From positions 27,902,172 through 27,966,171 of the forward strand of contig OY829660.1 of the NCBI GenBank assembly GCA_963691815.1: a stretch of DNA of 64,000 bases. The letters are read 5' to 3'. Source of the stretch: Echiichthys vipera. Lineage: Eukaryota; Chordata; Actinopteri; Perciformes; Trachinidae. Shown piece after piece: positions 11,160 through 23,100 of this stretch. The notes under the pieces are model-generated. The model ran no database searches, had not been told where the DNA came from, and worked only from the letters and a program-made list of their open reading frames with translations. Position 1 is the stretch's first letter, and each line of letters begins with the position of its first letter. Position numbers and translations under genes: made by a program.

Positions 11160-14100
11160 GTCAGAGACATAAGGCAGACAGATGTTGTACCATAGACTGT
11201 ATAGTAAAGATGGACATAGCTTCCAGGTTTGAAAAATGAAACCAATGGTGAAGGGCCTTAAGCCTGTATTCTTTCTAATGTCCATTAGTGGGCTACTCCA
11301 CTGGTTTGCGAAAAGAAGTCTGTTTCTATAGAAGTCAATGAGAAAATGAGCCTTCTCCTCCCTTGATGTATTACCTCAGTAAACATTTTCCTATAGGAGT
11401 TTATGCTCTCAATCACTAGTTTCAAATTTTCTCCAATACAGCATGATGTTCGTTTAGTAAATTATGGTTCCATTTAGAGTCAAACAATAAAGCAGAGTAT
11501 GCTTTAAGGTGCGTCTACCTTGCGATTGACTGTGCTAATAATGGCACTGTGTAGATTAAAATAGCCATGAACTTGTTTTTGGGTGTTGTCTGTTACATTC
11601 GGAGGACTTTGATACTTTCATAGTGTTTTTACCTAATTTTATTTAATTGTAATATTGTGGTCACCTGAAAATGAAGTTTTCACATTTCTAATAAAGCTTA
11701 TGTTAGCTAGCTAGCACTAGCATTAGCTGGTAACTTAAGGGAAACTGGCAATTTTCAAACATGAGCTCTCAGTTCAGCCACCGGCTGTTTCCCTCTTTAG
11801 CGTTTAGCTTAGCAGTGCCATATAACGAAATATATAAAATATGATATAAACAGCCTGGAGCTGTTTAGCGCTCCTCTCCAGCTCCGCATCATATCCAAAT
11901 TTGGTCACATCTGGTTTCAAAAAAACAAAATGGCAACAGCCAAAATCTCCTGGCTTTGGAATGGGAGTCTACAAACCAATGGGTGCCGTCACGGTAGCTA
12001 CGTCTATCTCTCACATACAGTCTGTTTAGTACACATGCATTGACAAAATTGCAGTCTCTACTCACTCAGTATAGTGTTGTTTTTGTAAATAATCACAACA
12101 GATGTACCATATCCGCAGGTCCAAAAGGTGTAATTAATGACTGGCGAAGGTTTAAGTTGGACAGTGTTGGCGAGACAGTCCCTCAAGGCAAGAGAGAGCT
12201 GCTCAGACAAATGTCCAGTCCACGAGACGATGACAAGGACAGACTCAACAGAAAGGTGACTGGAAACACTTACTGAACCTCACACAGGAAAACATATCTT
12301 TGACAGATTTTACCATTGATTACACCCTTGACCATTGCACAGAAGATACAGAAAAAGTATTTGCCCCCTTAAAGATTTATGCTTTTTTGTCACACTTACA
12401 TGCTGCAGATTATCAAACAAATTTTAATCAGACAATGATGATTACATATCAAGGAAAAAAATATCTAGTATGGAAGTCCTGAAAGGCAATTTCTTTTTTT
12501 TTTTCGGGCATTGTTGGCAAAAACCTAAGTTTTAAACTTTGAGGCTTAATTAGTCTGTATTAAAAGCCGTACCTGAAGCTAGATACAAAGGGAAGTGAAA
12601 GTTCATCAAAATATAAAATAGAATAAACAATATGTTTTACGTTATTAGTGAGCTACGAATGTCTGTTAAACATAATGGGACTGTGCAGAGGGTGCAATAG
12701 TGCAGATACAGATGTTTCCTCTTTTATTTGACCTGAGCTCTGCATAAATGCAGTAGCATCATTAAGGCGGGTCTAATATGATTTATTCCTATGTTATTTC
12801 TCTGGCTGCAGTCGCTGCAGTGCACACCTGGTGGAAGAAACCAGATTAAAACATTTTGGGTAAAAATTATCTGCTGGACTGTTACAGTAAACTTACACAT
12901 TACATTACAGAGTCTCAATGTCAAAGTGGACATGTTATGTTATGTGTTATGACCATAGATGTATAAAAAAAAGTGTGCTGTCAACCTTCATTCATACAGT
13001 TTATGGTCTTAATCTCTAGTTTCAAGTCTTCTTCAATAAGTATGCCATTCATTTAGTAACTTATGATCCCATTTAGGGTAAAAATAGATCATAAAGCATC
13101 GGATGCTTTAAGGCGGGGCTGCACAGCCACCTGTCAATCAGGATATGTGTAAACAGTTGTATTTGTAGTCACGTCACTGTGGATGTTAAAATGACTTGTC
13201 TTCGGGTGTTGTCTGTGTTAAAGTCTCAGGACTTTAACCCTCTCACCATCACACTTCACTGAAACATTTTGACCACTGGAAATACAGCGTTTGGTTGCAC
13301 TTTGCTAACCAAGCTACAGTAGTTAGCACGAGTTACAGGGTTTGTGTGTCACTGCAGGTGAACAACCAGAACGCGCCTCTCACCCGCCGACAAAAGCATG
13401 TCGGCTGACTCGAGTCAGCTGGTTAAAAAACATCAAAGTTACCCTCTGTAGTGAATTAGCGTTTGAAGTTTAGTTTATTTGAAAACAGGGCACTGTGCAC
13501 ATTAATAACATTACTGTAAATGCGCCAGTTTTAGAGAAGTGTTACTAGCCTGTGACCATATAGTTAAACAGTAGATGATGTGGGAAAAAAAAATAGAATG
13601 CATATACATCTTCGCATCTGTTGACATATAATCTCGAATGAACCTGAAATTTGAGAGATTGAATTTGACCCGGTTACAGACTTTTTTCAACTGAGCCTTG
13701 AAAGAAAGTTTAGAGTCAACCAAAACACCAAGGTACTTGTATTCAGATACAACTGTTCTTCTTGGTGAAAAACATACATACTGTTTTAGACACATTCAGC
13801 TGCAAACAGCATTGCTTTAACCATGCTGTTACATGAGTCATGGAGTTTGTAAGTTTATCAGCAACCTGTGTCATGCTGCTACCATGTACATAAATTACTG
13901 TGTCGTCAGCATACATTTGGATGTTGGCATCTGGATATACATATGGTAAGTCATTGATATATAATGTAATTAGCAAAGGGCCCAGTATGGATCCTTGTTG
14001 GACTCCTGTGGATAGATGAAGAGCAGCTGATTGATGATTCTTTACCTGAACTGACTGAGATCGATTTGACAAATATGATTCAATCCACTTTAGTGTATCT

Positions 14101-17100
14101 GAACAAAAAATAAAACTAGCTAACTTTGACATAAGAATTCTATGATTAACAGTATCAAATGCCTTCTTGAGGTCAAGGAGCACAGCTCCAACAACACCAC
14201 CTTTATCCAGTAGAGATTTGATTTTTTCTGTTACAAAACAGTTGGCTGTTTCAGTTGAATAATTGGCTCTGAAGCCGAATTGCATTGGCATTGCGTTCAA
14301 CATACAGCAGCACTGCTCCTTGACCCTGGCTAGAGATGTTCCGGATACTCTGCTGGAACAAGCCTGTGAATGTTCTCATTCGTCCAGGTCATCGTTATCC
14401 TCAAAGCAATTTCAGTCAAAAACAACTGGACTGGTTGTTTGTCTAGGAAGACGTTTCACCTCTCATCCAAGAGGCTTCATCAGTTCATGTACGCATCTGA
14501 CCAGGCTGGGACTGGTCCAACTAACTGGTGTGGAGATCCAGGTATTTAACCTCTCACAAGGCCGATGATGTCACTGACACCCTTTGTGCTCCAAGTGCCC
14601 ACGCCCGTTGTTAGAGTGACAGTCGTTGGTGGGCAGTTGGTTTCGACTTCGTTAGTGCTCTATTGAGTCTGAACGACAGTCGTTGGGGTCACCCGGGCCA
14701 TGTGTGAACAGTTGTCCTTTGAGGTTAGATTGTTGAATCTCCTGGGAAGGGATGAAAGGGCAGCATTGTAAATTGGAGATAAGTGGTGTCTCAGACCCCC
14801 TCCTCTGTTTAGCGATGGTTTCTCCACTTTTACATAGATGGCTTCTTTTACTCCTCTTTCAAACCATCTGTCCTCTCTGTCCAAGATTTGCTGGAACAAG
14901 TGTCTGGTACGGATAATGCACTTTTTGAGTAATATACGAGTAATACGCTTCAATATCCGTGCTTGGATTGAATGAAAATCCTCATTAGCTGACTGTGTCT
15001 GCGTTCCGTGATGTGTTTGTCACAGCGCCACTCAGCTGCTGTGTCCCCCTCCACTACACACACACACACACACACACACGCTCTGTCTCTCCCTGACTCA
15101 GACTCGTGGGTCTTTTCCTTTAACTTTGAAGTTTCTTCAGCTTCAGGTTTGTTTTTACTTCGGTTTGTACTCACTTATTAACAGCAGAGTTCTGTAAACT
15201 TGGGTCCAGGGCCGAAGTGGGACTCATTTTCAGCCCTGGAGTTTCATACCTCAGACCGGCCCACTTTAGATCACGACCTATTATATTAAAATAATGTAAT
15301 TATAACTTTACATGTTAAGCATACAATAGCGCACTGTTCTCTAAAGCCTTGTAATTCCTACTGTAATTCTTACTATTACTAATGATCAAAAGTATAACGG
15401 GCCACTACTATCATTAGGGCATAGAAAGTGGTTTTATTGGAACTGATGCTTGCTTGTTCACACACTAGCTCATCTGTTTCTTCCTCACCACTGGCTCCTG
15501 GCTCTGCCTCTGACTCTAAATCATAAAAATGTTCATAAATCTCGTCACAAATCTCCCCTTTTTCAAGTCAAAAATTCAAGTCAGTTTCATTATTGTAGTG
15601 CTGAATCCTCTATCATCATCAATTGCAATCTGGGTCCAATCAGCTCTCGTTTACATCTTCATGCAGTGTTTGGTTTGTTTACAGCCTGCGTGCAACGTGA
15701 TTCCCGGCCAAACGTTAGCGATTGGTTATGGCAGATCCAGAGTGGCACTGGGCAGATCCAATAGTTTTAAATTTCAACAGACACCTGCCTTCCAAGTGAG
15801 TTAACGTTTATCAATTGAGTAGGTCCAGACTCTCTGTGCAAATGAAATGAAGTACGAGTCTGGTAGGACCAGGCTAGGTCTACACCATACTCTTCATTAT
15901 ATTAATTCTAATAATATTCACTTAATGAGCAATCCTACCTGCACACTCTGGACCTGTGGGCTGATGGCTGGTGCTTGGTGATGCATCTTGTATCTGAGGG
16001 GCTACAAATCAAAGTTTGTGGCCAGTTATGTGGCGTTGCATCATAATATTATTTAAATTACGTATCGTTAGGTTAGACAGGCTATATGTTACAACAAGGG
16101 ATACACCGAAATGAAAATTCTTGGCCGAAACCGAAAATGAGGAAACCAAGTACGAAAACCGAAACACCGAAAGAAATTATAATGCCAATTATTAGTAACA
16201 TTCAGGGTTGCCGTGGTATGCGGTATTACCAGTGGTTGAGGCCAACACCGAGTTATTTATTTATTTATTTTTCCAGTAATAAAAAAAAAAATCCGGTCTT
16301 GTGTGGAACGCGGAAGACCAGTTCCACACATCAGCGCCGGTAAACAAACCCCGCGAAGCCCAATCCCTACGAGAGCTCCTCGTGCTACGGCCATCCGGAG
16401 GCGCACAGAGCTTTTGGCCGTGATATTATATATAAAATTATATTATACTATTATATGATCGTTAGAAGACGCTGTCACCGTGAATTTGCGCGCTGCCAGA
16501 CGCTGTGACCGAGTGTGAGAGGAGAGTTGCCGATTTTTGCACATTTGGCTGCATCTGTCTCCAGGGCTTTTCTCTTTTTAATCCTCGCTTTTTCTGCGCC
16601 ACCCTTGCTCTTTTTATTTTCCATTTTGGGTTTTTATTTTCCTTGTACATCTGTGGTTGGAGCTAGGCAAACACCACTGAAGTGTGCGGACTAGTGCACT
16701 ACACGTACGTTACATCAGGCTGCGTCTGCGTCTTGTTGGTAGGCGTGCCCTTAACCTGCGTCCGCGTCCCAGTTTCATTGGCATGATCTAACAGACCGCC
16801 AGCTCCCTGATATGACTAGCGACAGCGGTAACAGCATACACGTGATACCCACTCCACTCAGTGCCATGACTGAACACCGGCACAAAATAAATAAAAATAA
16901 TAATTGAACACCGGCCCTCGCGGCCCAAAAGTCAGACCGGCCCACCGGGAATTGTCCCGGTCCTCCCGATTAGCCACTCCGGGCCTGCTTGGGTCTGTTC
17001 AGATGTGCTGCTTGGTAGAATGGAACTTGCGTTGCATTTCTGCCTGTTGGAGATTTGTTTTATTTTATTTTATTTTTAAACCGCCAGCTGTTCTCTCTCT

Positions 17101-20100
17101 CTCTCTCTCACACACATTTAAAAATCGCACTGATCATAAAAAAAATTAAGTTAAAAAAATTTATTTATGTTGAGCATGTCAACTCTTGTTCATTACATTC
17201 ATATGTTGTATTCATTGTTGTAAACTTGTGTAAATAGTTTGTTTGCTGTCGTGATCGAAACCATTGAACTGAAGCTCAATGCTGATGCTGTCCTGGAAAT
17301 AGTTTTCTAATCAGCAAAAAATAGAATTATTTCTGATCAACCATATCAATTGCATGCTTAAAATAACATACTGGTTAAAGCCCTGGCCATTTCAAGACAA
17401 CTCGACCCACTTCTGGGTTAGGCCCCTCCCACTCTGAGTATGGATATGGATACGGATAATTCATATGGTAAACAGATACAGATAATGCTCTACTCGCTCA
17501 TCCCTAAAACTGGCTTAAGATGCGTTTCATTTCAATCGGGAACTCGTAAATTCTTCACAGTTGGACATTTCAAGTGGAGCGAGAACAAAATGCAACACAG
17601 AGAAGCAGTCAGAATCAAACTTCGGCTGCTGAGGAGAGGAGTTTAAGCCTCTGTACATGGGCGCTTGGTTTAACCACTGAGCCACCGTCAGTTACTGTAG
17701 CACCGGCTGTCTGCATCAGGTCATTACAGGAACACTGTGAATGTTTTTGTCAAATGCTTTATTTTCTTTTGAAAATAAACACTTTACCTCTAATGCTGCT
17801 ATAATAAAGGTGGGCTCCAGTGGGCTGTATTACAAATACAAATACATGTGGTTGCAATAAAATAATATGAACAAGAATAACAATAATAGAGAACAATAAT
17901 CTTTATTTATGTTGCCATTTTCATTATATTTCATTTTCTAAGCAACAGCGTGCTTTACAAGAGAAACATAAAAATGCCAGTTTTAAGCTATGATATCCAT
18001 GAGAACTTAATTTCATGTAGAAAAAGTAGTTTGCCCAACACTGCTCCAGAGTTTCTTGATCCTTTTGTTCGGACTGATGGGCTTTTACCATAAGGTTTGT
18101 GTCAACAACCCCCACACACCTACAGTAGGCTATCAACAGTAGCACTGTAACAGTTCTCCGGAACTCATTAGACTTAGACTTAGACTTCTCTTTATTGATC
18201 CCTTTGGGATGACTCCTGCAAGGAAATTGAATTTCCAGCAGCTTACAGTATAGGATAACCAATAAACTCTTAGCTAGATAAATAAAGAAAGTATATATAC
18301 AGTAAACAATAAACTCTTAATAAACGTCAAATATATATGAGGTAGATGTAAGAATACACGTAAAATAAAATTCACGGAATATGAAATCAGATAAGTTAAA
18401 TGTAGAGAAAATCTATAAGATAAAAATATGTGTGACTGTATATGACAGAAATGAGCAGCTAGATTAAATTATTGCACTAAGTGGTGGATAAAGTTATTGC
18501 ACAAACAAAGAAAAAGTTTCCAGGTATGTAAGAGTAGATTATTAATTGCACAGTGAGTGGCTCCCACTCCTTCCCTTCTGTCCTCTTTATTTCCTCCTCC
18601 CCCCGAGTGAGGAGTTGTAGAGGATGATGACCTGAGGGACAAAGGAGTTCTTGAGCCTGTTGGTCCTACACTTGGGCAGGAGCAGCCTTCCACTGAACAG
18701 ACTCCTCTGGGTGCTGATGACGGTGTGCAGGGGGTGGCTGGCATTGTCCATAATGTCCAGCAGTTTGTCCAGTGTCCTCCTCCTCTTCCACCGTCACCAG
18801 CGAGTCCAGTTTCATGCCGACCACAGAGCCGGCCCACCTGATCCCTTGATCAAGTCTGGAGGTGTCCTTCTTGGATATGCTGCCCCCCCAGCACACCACA
18901 GTGTAGAAGAGGACACTGGTGACCACATACTGGTTAAACATCCACAGCGGTTTAGAATAGAATAGAATAGAATTAGAGAGGAGAATAGAGTTGGAGAGGG
19001 TGGAGAGGATTATCCATGATGGATAACAGTTTTTCAGTGTCCTCCTCTCCACCACAGCCTCCAGAGTGTCCTGTTTGCAGCCAATCACAGAGACAGCCTT
19101 CCTGATCAGTTTGATGAGGTTTTGGTGTCGCTGTCTCCAATGCTGTTTCCCCAACAAACCACAGTAAAGAAAAGTACACTGGCCACCACAGACTGATAAA
19201 AGATCTCCAACATCTTGCTGCACAGGTTGAAGGATCTCAGCTTCCTCAGGAAGTAAAGTCTGCTCATCCCCTTCTTGTAAACAGCTTCAGTGTTAGATCT
19301 CCAGTCCAGTCTGTGGTTGATGGTAACACCCAGGTATTTGTAATCCTCCACCGCCTCCACATCCTTTCCCAGTATGCACAGAGGTTGGAAAGCCGTCTTC
19401 CTCTTCTTCCTGAAATCTATCACCATCTCTCTGGTCTTGCTGATGTTCAGCCGCAGGTGATTCTGTCCAGTCCACTTCACAAAGTTGTCTACCAGTGCCC
19501 TGTACTCATTCTCCTGTCCCTCACTTATACACCCAACAACAGCCGAGTCGTCAGAAAACTTTTGCAGGTGACACGACCCGGTGTTGTACTGAAAGTCAGT
19601 GGTGTATAAGGTGAACAGGAAAGGAGACAGTACAGTCCCCTGTGGAGCTCCTGTATCACTAACCACCACATCAGACAGTACACTGCCTATACGGACAAAC
19701 TGTGGCCTGCCTGTCAGGTAGTCGGTAGTCCAGGAGATCATTGTGTCGTCTACTCCCATCACCTGCAGCTTCTCCCCCAGTAGCAGTGGCTGAATGGTGT
19801 TAAAAGCAGTAGAGAAATCAAAGAATGTGATTCTCACAGTACCTCCTCCACCATCCAGGTGCGAATGGGCTTGTTGCAGCAGGTAGATGACAGCGCCATC
19901 AACTCCCAAGTGGGGCTAGTTTGCTGCAGAGGTTGAAGGACTGCAGTCTCCTCAGGAAGTACAACCTGCTTTGGGTCTTCGTGTACAGGTGGCTGGTGTG
20001 TGTTGTCCAGTCCAGTATATTCCATGTCCAGTCGAGTCCACAGGTCTTGGTCTGGACTTCCCAAAATCAATGACCAGCTCCTTCGTCTTGGAGGTGTTGA

Positions 20101-23100
20101 GCTGTAGGTGGTGAGTGTGGCACCAGAGAGTCCCCCACCAGACTCCTCCTCTCTGTCACCACTGTTACATCCAACGATGACTGTGTCATCATTAAAGGAA
20201 AAAATCAACGGCTGAGTTCCTCTGATTCTGTGGCTTCACGTCGTCAGGGCAGATAGACAGGTTAAACCACAGACCTACAGTATTAAATGGGAAAAGAAAG
20301 AAAAAGAAAAGACAAAATAGACAAAAGATACAAAAGATATAAAAGATATTTGTTTTTTCACAATTTTCACTATTTAAACTGAGATTACATGTGTTTTAAG
20401 CTTAAAAAAGGGCAGATGTAATTCTGTGTAACGTGCATGACTGAACAATGACTCTCAGCACATGGAAAATGGCGTCTTTATAAACGATATCCGGTTTTAA
20501 TCAGGCTGTTCAATACCAACGGCCAACTGAAGAACGCAGCACAAACCAACGGCTTATATAGATGTTATTGCGCATGTATCCTTAAATTAGAAATAAATTC
20601 AATTGGGGTTACCTATACTTATGAAAATTAAACGTGTACTATTAAAAGACTACTCAGCAAATACATGAAGATATATTTTTGTATCTGGACATATACTATA
20701 TTGTATAAAGAAAAAGAGCTGAGCAATGCATAAAAATATACTCTGCCACATAAACGTTAGCCAAAGTGCCCATTTTGGTGGACAAACTGATTGATTTAAA
20801 AACACATGTAAATGTAAACAATGAAGAAACTAACAAATAACGGACAGTCAGGTCCAGTCTTACCATTGACTCGGCTGCACAGTGGTGTCTACATGTATTT
20901 TAATAAATTAATTAATCACCTTATTAAGTATTAATTAGGCTAATTAATTATTCCTTATTTTAAAAGGGGGCACCAGACTAAGCCCGAAGAAAACCTAGTC
21001 ACCTGCAAGAATTAAATGAATACTTTTCTATCAGTTTCTCTTATCAATTAAATTTATCAATTCATTCCTATCAATCTCAATCTGGAAACGTTTGTTCTCG
21101 TAAAACAGTGACCTCAAAACTTTGCAAAACAGAATGAAAGCTCACAGACAACATCTGGGGTTTTGGGGGTCTTACTACAAAAATATGAATATATTTATAT
21201 ACATAATATGCATGATAGATTATAACATGAAATGACACACATGAGAATAACAGAAAATAGATGGGCATTGTAAAAGCTATGATATGGAAATGTATGTACT
21301 TTGGAAAGTAAAGTTTAATATCAAATAGCCAGTGGTCACCAGATTTGCTCATTAAAGTACGTACAACGTCATCTCAACAACTCAGCTTTGTAGAGGGGGG
21401 ATCAAAGAGGAAGGACGTGTATTTACAGTCTATCCTGAGGTGCAGGGCTGGCAGAACCAGGTCGTCAGAGGCAGAGGAGTGGACGGGCTGTCCAACAGGG
21501 CAGCACACAACAGTCTGTCCATAGGGGATGCTTCACCTTGGCAACAGATATTTAGCGTCAGAGGGTCACTTTCGTTTTGAACCCTAAATCTTCAGCTTAA
21601 CGCCAAAAGTCTTTCTGGGGTAACACCCTCTCCTTTGTTTCAAAAGAAGACAAGGATCGGTTTTCATAAACATACCAAAAGACCAAATGTATGAATTTGA
21701 ACAGTGAATGAACACAGTAACACATAATGTTTGCTTTCTCTTACCTAATAATCCTGTGGGAATGTTGTCAGTGATGCAATAATATCAAATAATAACATAT
21801 TCATATGTTAAAATAATTATTCTGTGATAGTAGTCTAAATATATTTTGATAATGTGTTAAAATAAAATCCTCAATAATAATATACGGTATGATTGAATGA
21901 TACATGCATACAGACTGGGACAAACTTAAAATATAATCCTTAGTTGATTTCTTAATGTCAATACTTACATGATCCTGTTTAATATCACCACATTTCTGTA
22001 ACTTAGGCAATCTTGACCATAGAACGACCAGAGTTGTTCCAAACAACACTAATTTCTTTACAAATGAATAAAATACACATTATAACAGTTTATACTTCCT
22101 ATAATAGTTTTCTTTAAGAACATATTAAAAATGTGAGTCTCTTCTCCTTCTTATCTGATAAGGAGGTCTGTGGGTTGCTTAGAGTCATAAAAAGTGTCAC
22201 AGGTTTTCTGTGGAATGTTTTGGGGGAGTTGAGTTGAAGAGTCGAGGTGCAATAAAAGTTCTCTTGGGAAAGTTTTCTCCATTAGTTAACAGACAAATTT
22301 CACTTTTTGACAGTGTCTGTTGGTCTAACATAAATTAGTCTTACATGGTTCTTCATTTAATGACCTTGACGTAATTTTCTTAACTCTTTAATGCGTTCCA
22401 GGTTCATCTAAAAGATCAAAGGATCCTGAGAGTAGAGCAGGGAAGGGGAGTCGAGTTCAAAACACATGTCCAGTTCTGATAAGGCATCAGGGATTTCCGA
22501 TCAGACTGTCATCTAGGGGCGTCATCACAAATTGTGTCCCCATTCTTTGATGATGACATATAAGGGCAATAAGGGCTTCTGTTAACCTATTTTTAATATT
22601 ACCTCTATTTTTTATCTTAAATTATTGTTCTGTGTTGTTCTGTTATTGGTCTGTTATTGTTCTGTAAATGTTATTGTTATTGTTATATTTAGGTTTGTCC
22701 TGTTAAATGTTTGGAAACTGTGAGCAAAGCATAAGCCGGAGTCAAATTCTCTGTATGTCCAACATACTTAGCAATAAACCTGATTCTGATTCTGATTCTG
22801 ATTCTGATAAGCCTGTGAATGTTCTCATTCGTCCAGGTCATCGTTATCCTCAAAGCAATTTCAGTCAAAAACAACTGGACTGGTTGTTTGTCTAGGAAGA
22901 CGTTTCACCTCTCATCCAAGAGGCTTCATCAGTTCATGTACGCATCTGACCAGGCTGGGACTGGTCCAACTAACTGGTGTGGACATCCAGGTATTTAACC
23001 TCTCACAAGGCCGATGATGTCACTGACACCCTTTGTGCTCCAAATGCCCACGCCCGTCGTTAGAGTGACAGTCGTTGGTGGGCAGTTGGTTTCGACTTCG

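Noticed and set aside
17440..17510. hAT terminus (complement reads TAGGGATGAGCGAGTAGAGC)
   Set aside because: Only one end could be found and no target duplication, so no element was called.
18469..18965. Plus- and minus-strand frames in the Rex1 region as separate genes
   Set aside because: They are shadows or frameshifted tails of the minus-strand Rex1 reverse transcriptase.
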